Positions 58,448 through 64,000 of a stretch of DNA of 64,000 nt are shown piece after piece. This stretch comes from Talinum fruticosum. Taxonomy: Eukaryota > Streptophyta > Magnoliopsida > Caryophyllales > Talinaceae. Numbering within the stretch: position 1 is the stretch's first letter; every line of letters starts with the position of its first letter. The notes beneath the pieces are model-generated. The model saw nothing but the letters and a program-made list of their open reading frames with translations, had not been told where the DNA came from and did no database searches. The stretch spans positions 13,671,001 through 13,735,000 of the forward strand of contig JAITYX010000002.1 of NCBI GenBank assembly GCA_021018815.1, read 5' to 3'. A program made the translations under genes and the position numbers.

Positions 58448-60108
58448 TTAGCAGGAGACCCATGTCATTATCTCTCCTCCTGCTTGCTTGAATTTCTCTT
58501 CCACGCTAATCACTTCTAAGAACTCTTCAGAAACCCCTTTATCAGCTGACATAATTGACCCAAAAAAAGAAGAAAAATTAGTGTGTATTATACATTGTAA
58601 TGTATGATAATTCCGAAAATTAGACTGATGGTTGAAGGTCAAGAATACGTGACATACCCGAGCTTGAATCATATAAATGCAGCCATTGATATCAGTAGAA
58701 ATATTAGCTGAAAGCACCTCCATTTTGTGCTTCTCAAGAACCCCGCAAATGGAGGTTAGAAGGCCAGGTTTCTTTGGCGCATACACCAAAAACTGGGCAT
58801 CATCGCCGCAGATGTTCAACACCACATTGGAGGATGTCCAAGATTGGATGACCACAGGAAGGAGTGAGGCTGTGTTTGTTCTCGGCATCGTCGAGTAGTA
58901 GTTACTGTTGTTGTTGTTATTGTTCATGGAAGAGACTTGGTCGGCCATGAACGTCTCCCTGCTCGAGAACATGGCCAGCCTCGAGGTTGCAGCAACAGAG
59001 GGATGATCGCATGAGGTGATCAGAGAATTAGGGTTTGAGCCTCCACCTTGAAGCCTCTCCAGTTTTTGTTTTTGAAGCCTTTGCAAGGTTCCTTGTAAAG
59101 TTTTTATGTAGTTTACTGCTTCATCAACGATTGAAGACTTGTCTGCCTGTTTGTTTAATGGGGCATGCATTATTAATTTAACCATAAATATGCAGAAAAT
59201 AAATATTAGCTACTTAAAATAGTTTTATTAGGAGCAAAAATTAATGGGGACTACATAAAAATATGTGGCTAATGGGGGAAAAAATAACCAAATTTAATTA
59301 AATTTCCACATTTTTCTATCAAACATTAATAGCTTAATTATCATATCTGGGAAGATATCTTAGTGCATTTAATAACAAGTAATATACACCTAAAAACTTC
59401 CAAAATAAAATAAAATAAATTTACTATACTAATACTATAAGCAAAAAAAAAAAAAAAAAAAAAAAAAAAGGCTAAAGGGCTCCTAAAACCTGGAGAGATG
59501 AGTAGTATTCAGCTGAAAAAAGAAAAGAATCCAAAACATGCATGGCAACAAAATAAATATGTGAGCAACAACTTTTTCGATTTTTTTTTAACCTTCTTTT
59601 TGTAAATCCATTGTCTTCATAGCCAACTCGACGAGAAGAAAAATATGATTTTTCTAAGAAAATATATTTTATCTATACGACGTCCTATTTTAGAGACAAA
59701 GGAAATTATGGTGAAATCAATCAGAAAATAATTTTTTTGTAAATATATTTATTAGATTTATAAAAAATAAAAAAAAAACAGGAAAATATTTGTTACCTTT
59801 GGAGGTAGCTGGGGAAGTAGGGAGTGAAGATTTGAGAACATATTCCTCATCTTCTTCCTCCTTTCTCTCTCAGTCCATATATGCATATCATGATCCGATG
59901 CTCCTTCTCTTCCTTCCTCCTTCCCTTTCTGTGCCGCTCCCCCTCCCCTCTCGCGCTTCTTCCCCTTCTCTGATCTCTCGACGTCCTCCTGCGTCTGAGC
60001 TACCTTGTTATCGGAGGAGTCGTCGGAATTATCGTTGGATAGGGTCGCCCATGCTTGGTCTAGGGTTTCCCATAAGAACCCATCATTTTCACGGTCTTGT
60101 GTAGACAT
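58448..60108 (-). CDS. ZOU: bHLH95/ZHOUPI (RGE1)-like transcription factor
   Basis: Endosperm-expressed bHLH factor which, with ICE1, drives endosperm breakdown and embryo cuticle formation in Arabidopsis. Exons on the minus strand: 59797-60108, 58658-59146, 58448-58545. The basic helix-loop-helix is split between exons 1 and 2: [19 protein letters not shown], then [18 protein letters not shown] with a leucine-rich continuation. It keeps the H-E-R residues of E-box binders. The C-terminal ACT-like part reads [26 protein letters not shown] and [15 protein letters not shown], then exon 3 [23 protein letters not shown]. Exon 2 ends in phase 0 at CGG/GTATG while exon 3 needs one carried base. One extra G in that GGG run would fix it and give 299 residues (ZOU about 308). 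The start at 60108 was chosen over a longer upstream frame because the latter is not family-like. Confidence 0.85.
59443..59469. repeat. Poly(A) run (27 A)
   Basis: An uninterrupted run in bHLH95 intron 1 (poly(T) on the coding strand). Confidence 0.9.
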
Positions 60109-62595
60109 TTTTTTCTTCTTGGAGGTGATATATTCAAGAAGTTGGCTATTTTGGTTATGAGAAGCCAAGGTGGAGAGAGATAGGTTTCCGTTTTGATTTA
60201 TATAGACAGGAGGGAAGACAGATTTCGACAAGTGGCAGAATTCTCTTTGTTTTATTTTATTTTTATAAAGTTTAATACATTATAATAGGAAAATGGAACA
60301 TCAAACATATATAAATACAATGCATTCCGGAACTTATTTTTTGTAAATAGGCCAAGATTTTAATTATTGGTTTTAAATTGTAACTAATTAAAGATGATTA
60401 TTGAAAAAACTTTGTATATAATCATGAGGGTCCTGCCTCATAAGGCCGTTACTAAAATTTAAAAAATGCATACCTAAGCGCGTGATTTAGAGAGTTGTCC
60501 CATATAATCTGATCCCTTTTAATTATTATTCTTTAATTTCCCTTGCTAAGTTAACATTTAACAATAAAATAATCTGGTGTAGATTTTGCTAAATATTTAT
60601 TTTGGGGAAATTTTAGCTAAATAGTGTAGTGAAGTGAAAAATTTGCCAAAATTACATTAAAATTTCATATTTCTACTTAACCATCAGTGTTTCTTGAGTG
60701 TATGTAGGAATTTAAAATGAAAATAGATGGATGGGTTAAATACATGATTTTGGTCTTTACATATTAATCATTTGACGTGTTGATAAATTTTTTTTTTTAT
60801 GTGCATTAATTTATGTTCTAATAGTTTATATTTTATATAATGCAGCAAAAATTCATGAGCTTAATAATAATAATTTATTTCAAGTAATGTAATAAACACA
60901 TAAAAATATGGTGTGTTCTTATTTTACGCTTCAAAATTCAGACAGTCGGTGAAATAGTAGAAATTTTTTCTTGGACACTAGTCGGTTGCCAGCGAATAAA
61001 GGAAAGTGTCCGAAGAGTAACTCATTTCAAGAACGACACATATAATTTGTCTTGATTTGACGGTTACAAGGAATAATCATGAGTACTCGAAAAGCTTCTT
61101 TGAAAGAAAAATATAAAATTAAAATTCAATTAATAAATGTCTGAATTGAGATATGTGCTAACTGTCTAATTATAAAAGAAATAAAAAGGAAGCGTTACAT
61201 AAACAATAATGATTTCAAATTTAAATATAGTTTCCTTTTTATAATTTCATATTATTTTTAAGAGGATGATTTTATATGTGACTAGTTTAAGTTATGATTA
61301 ATGAGTAGGGTGTCATGCAAATTGTGTTTTCCTATTTTGTTATGATTGGTTAGGAAATTAAAATCTTTCCCATTTTTCTCAAAAGATGATCGGTGGCAGT
61401 TCGGGTTGTTCTTGATTGGTTTTTTAATTTTGAGATTTTTAGCCAAAAAGAGGGAAAATAAATTTAGGGTTAAAGGAATTTTAGAATTGATCACATTATT
61501 AATTATCAGTGCGGTTAATTACAAGAGAGTGTTTCACACGCCCGTGGGATGCGCGTGGTGTTGGACCTGCTTAGTAAGGAAACATTTATACGTCATCGAA
61601 TAGCCGTTATTTACGAAAGTTCCGACCGGGCAAAAGGTTTTTTTTTTTTTTCCTTAAATACAAGATAAACATTGGTCTTGTTTTATTTAATTTTGTTTCA
61701 TAATTTTACAGTTTCTTATAATTTTTTATGTCATTTTATTACTAAGGTTTTATTACATTAATGGTAAGCAATTGTAATTATAAAGTTAGTCAATCGTAAG
61801 AAGTTGTAAATAGTTGTAATAAGTTGGAAGACTGTAAGGTAAAGTTAAATAAAATAGAGCCTAACTTTACAATTATCTTACAACTCATTACAACGACTTA
61901 AAGCTCTTTACAGCTTCCTTACCACTTTCCTTACAACTCTTTACAACTTTATAACTCCTTACAAATAAATGAAACTGGACCATAGTTATAATATAATGCG
62001 GATTAAACTTAAAATCTAATATATTTTATTCACTAAATTAAAACATCACTGATAAAATAAGATTTTACTAATTTAAGAATAATTAATAGAAAAAAATTAC
62101 TTATAGAAAAATAAATATAGAACTATTTTGTTATCAAGTTTGGCAGTGAATTTTATGTATTTGCATGGTAGTGAGTGCAGAACGACCGTTCTTATTGAAT
62201 ATAACCACCTAAGGGTGGCATTTTCCGGCCATTTGCTCTGCTGCTGGGCCGACTAAGTGGAGGTAATCAGGGCGGAGAATGGTGGCTGACCGGAATACGA
62301 CATGTGTATATCTCTGAGCTCATGTCCCTGGTATTAAGCAAAATAACCGAAATTGGGATACACTATTCCTGAAATAACAGTTTCAAATTTCATATATACA
62401 CATCAACATTGTCCCATTCTATTAGTTGCATCAGCCATCAGTAATTGCAAATGATCACCAGAAACCTAACTTCTGCTATATATGATGTTTACGTTACCAA
62501 CATCTGGATCTTCTCACCGCACCTTTCTTAGGTTTCTGCAAACCTGCCATAGACCCAAAAACACGGTGTCGGGATTTCAACCACAAAGAGCCGTG
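60109..62595. other. Intergenic DNA upstream of bHLH95
   Basis: AT-rich. It includes a MITE-like foldback element (61670-61985). No gene supported. Confidence 0.4.
61670..61985. mobile_element. MITE-like foldback element (ttacaact-rich)
   Basis: The ends cattggtcttgttttattta and the reverse complement of the right end, ctatggtccagtttcattta, match at about 15 of 20 positions. Inside, words such as agttgtaa and gttgtaataagtt on the left recur inverted as ttacaact and cattacaac on the right, a foldback structure of about 316 bp. Confidence 0.5.
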
Positions 62596-62755
62596 TTCTG
62601 ATACCAATTGATATAGGTCTCCTGTGAAAAGTAAACCCCAAATATTACTTTGGAAGGGTGAGAAAGGACATAGACCTTCAATTGATATAGGTCTCCTGTG
62701 AAAAGTAAACCCCAAATATTACTTTGGAAGGGTGAGAAAGGACATAAACCTTAAA
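62596..62755 (-). mobile_element. LTR-retrotransposon remnant with tRNA-Met PBS and 74-bp tandem repeat
   Basis: On the minus strand TGGTATCAGAA (62596-62606) matches the primer binding site complementary to initiator tRNA-Met, used by Ty1-copia-type elements. It follows a putative LTR end in CA two bases away (TG at 62609 on the plus strand). The adjacent LTR-side sequence is a near-identical 74-bp tandem duplication (62608-62681 and 62682-62755), differing at only a few bases. No pol or gag coding is seen, so this is a fragment or a short non-autonomous element. Confidence 0.45.
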
Positions 62756-63097
62756 TGAAGGTCGCATCAGCCTTCATATGACCGATATGGTTGTTGCAAT
62801 TGGTTTTAGTGCACATCTGAAAAACAGAGACAAGCACATATATGGAATACTATGGCATAGTTTGCTTCAATATAAAGATGTGTGCTCACAAATGAGAGCA
62901 CCTGAGGTCTATATGTACATTGTTTACTTCGCCTATAATGCAGAGATTTCCATCTCAATGCAATCTTAGTTTTCAATACAAGAAATTGCGGTGAAAGACC
63001 TTGACACAAACAACAACACTAGGCCGAACTGATGCTACCGGCTGCAATTTGCCAGAGCTGTGTATAAAATAACTAAATGATAATTATCCTGCATCAA
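62756..63097. other. 3' flank of the RING gene
   Basis: No feature beyond the likely LTR-related sequence at its left end. Confidence 0.4.
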
Positions 63098-64000
63098 TCA
63101 TGAACCCAAGCCTTCCATCTTACAAATCGGGCACTGATTTTTCAGAACAAGCCACTGCTTGATACAGTCGGTGTGAAACTCGTGATGGCAGTTCAATGTC
63201 CCAATGTCCTCTCCACCCACATATTCTTCCTGCAATGGTGTCTCACATTCAGAAAATTATACGGGAGTGGGGAAAGGGGTGGGGAGGGGTTTGGGACAGG
63301 AGGCAGAGGTGTAAAGTAGACCTGGTGAAATGGATGTTCAAATTGGGTTAATTCAGGTAGGCTTTACGTATTTATATATTGATGAAATATTTGCATTGGA
63401 TCAAGTTTTAGTCATGTTTGGGACTGCTATTTTTACTGATAAACTTGTTAAGAAAATGCAACCAGACCTGCTCCACCAAAACCATTTTAACACGAGTTGG
63501 TTGAATACGGATTAATTTTGGAGGGCATGGGTAAATGCTAGAAACAGCTAAATTTAGGAGCAGAAGACAAACATTCTCTAAGAAATTTGGAACTGATACT
63601 TAACTCTGCATATGCAACATGTTTCTGGCTCCTCAGATGGGTCACTCACACTGCTTTCATAAGATCTCCTCTTAAGAAGCTCCATAATGGTTTCTTCTTT
63701 TAGTCCAGTACTAACCATCCCAAGTAGTTCTTGCAATGCTATCAAATCCTGCACTTACATATCCAACAATATGTGTAAGAGGAAAGAAGGCTACCTAACA
63801 AACGTGAAGGTAGAGAAGTAATGATGATCTATACCTCATAAGGCATGCTCTCAATATCAAGTCTCAGTCCTCTGTATCTATCACGGGACAAGAGCGCAAC
63901 TGCATTTCGGAACCAGTTCTGAGCTGAGCTGTCCGCACGCACAGACGTTGTCTGTTGGAGAAAATTGATGAAACATCAACATCATCGGACTTTCAAAAAG
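63098..64000 (-). CDS. RING-H2 E3 ligase, ZFP1/MBR/HIP-type, 3' part only
   Basis: The last three exons are visible and more lie beyond the right edge: 63835-63951, 63605-63748 and 63098-63229 (transcribed right to left). Motifs: NWFRNAVALLSRDRYRGLRLDIESMPYE, then LLGMVSTGLKEETIMELLKRR, then a RING-H2 finger split across the last intron: CCIC; EEYVGGEDIGTLNC; CHHEFH; DC; NQCPIC. It ends near MEGLGS. The RLDIESMPYE-type lead to the RING is typical of the MBR1/2, HIP1 and ZFP1-like group of plant ligases. The N-terminus is outside the window, so subfamily and function stay open. Confidence 0.8.

Noticed and set aside
61346..61603. 85-codon ORF MVRKLKSFPFFSKDD
   Set aside because: No recognisable motif; lies in AT-rich DNA next to a MITE and has no conserved neighbour.
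1..64000. CRISPR arrays, bacterial operons, phage or plasmid functions
   Set aside because: None seen; gene structure, introns and families are all plant nuclear.
1..64000. Complete autonomous retrotransposon or transposon
   Set aside because: No gag, pol, integrase or hAT/Mutator transposase domain was found outside the domesticated FRS5 protein.

Overview
This is nuclear DNA from a flowering plant, almost certainly a eudicot. It has GT-AG introns, AT-rich intergenic DNA with (TA)n, (AAT)n and (TTA)n microsatellites, MITE-like elements, and plant-only gene families: AHL, FRS/FAR1, plant mTERF, PPR, PUB, TKPR and the ZHOUPI-type bHLH. The species cannot be fixed from the sequence.

Layout. 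0.85-1.68 kb: an AT-hook (AHL) gene with a frameshift. 1.7-7.6 kb: AT-rich intergenic DNA. 7.6-20.8 kb: an FRS5-like gene (+), a RING-H2 gene (+), an mTERF6-like gene (-), a decayed PPR gene (+) divergent from it, and a second RING-H2 gene (+). 22.5-25.3 kb: an intact seven-exon AP-1 sigma adaptin. 26-34.2 kb: decayed tandem repeats of promoter-like and exon-like units. 34.4-37.3 kb: a six-exon TKPR1-like reductase (-) whose promoter, exon 1 and exon 2 are duplicated upstream in an apparently identical copy. 38.7-41.1 kb: IMP dehydrogenase (+). 42.6-45.8 kb: a PLC-like X-domain protein (+). 45.8-55.6 kb: gene-poor DNA. 55.6-56.9 kb: a PUB25/26-type U-box ligase (+). 58.4-60.1 kb: a ZHOUPI/bHLH95-type factor (-). 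63.1 kb to the right edge: the 3' part of a RING-H2 ligase (-).

From remembered Arabidopsis gene order, three groups of neighbours match blocks there: FRS5, mTERF6, PPR and RING (At4g38180-At4g38140); AP-1 sigma and TKPR1 (At4g35410-At4g35420); and PLC-like, ZOU and PUB26 (At1g49740-At1g49780). This suggests old collinear chromatin more than an accessory island. The genes do not form one pathway.

Two things stand out. First, at least five otherwise well-conserved coding sequences (AHL, FRS5 twice, mTERF6, IMPDH, bHLH95) carry small indels at or beside short homopolymers. Adding the missing base brings IMPDH, mTERF6 and FRS5 to their usual family lengths, which points to assembly indel errors more than to pseudogenes. 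Second, the TKPR1 5' duplication has a diverged inverted repeat at its junction, and 26-34 kb holds a repeated promoter (TATA plus an E2F-like TTTGGCGC site) and four copies of an exon-like unit of unknown origin. I found no clear new gene system; those two loci are the best candidates for follow-up.
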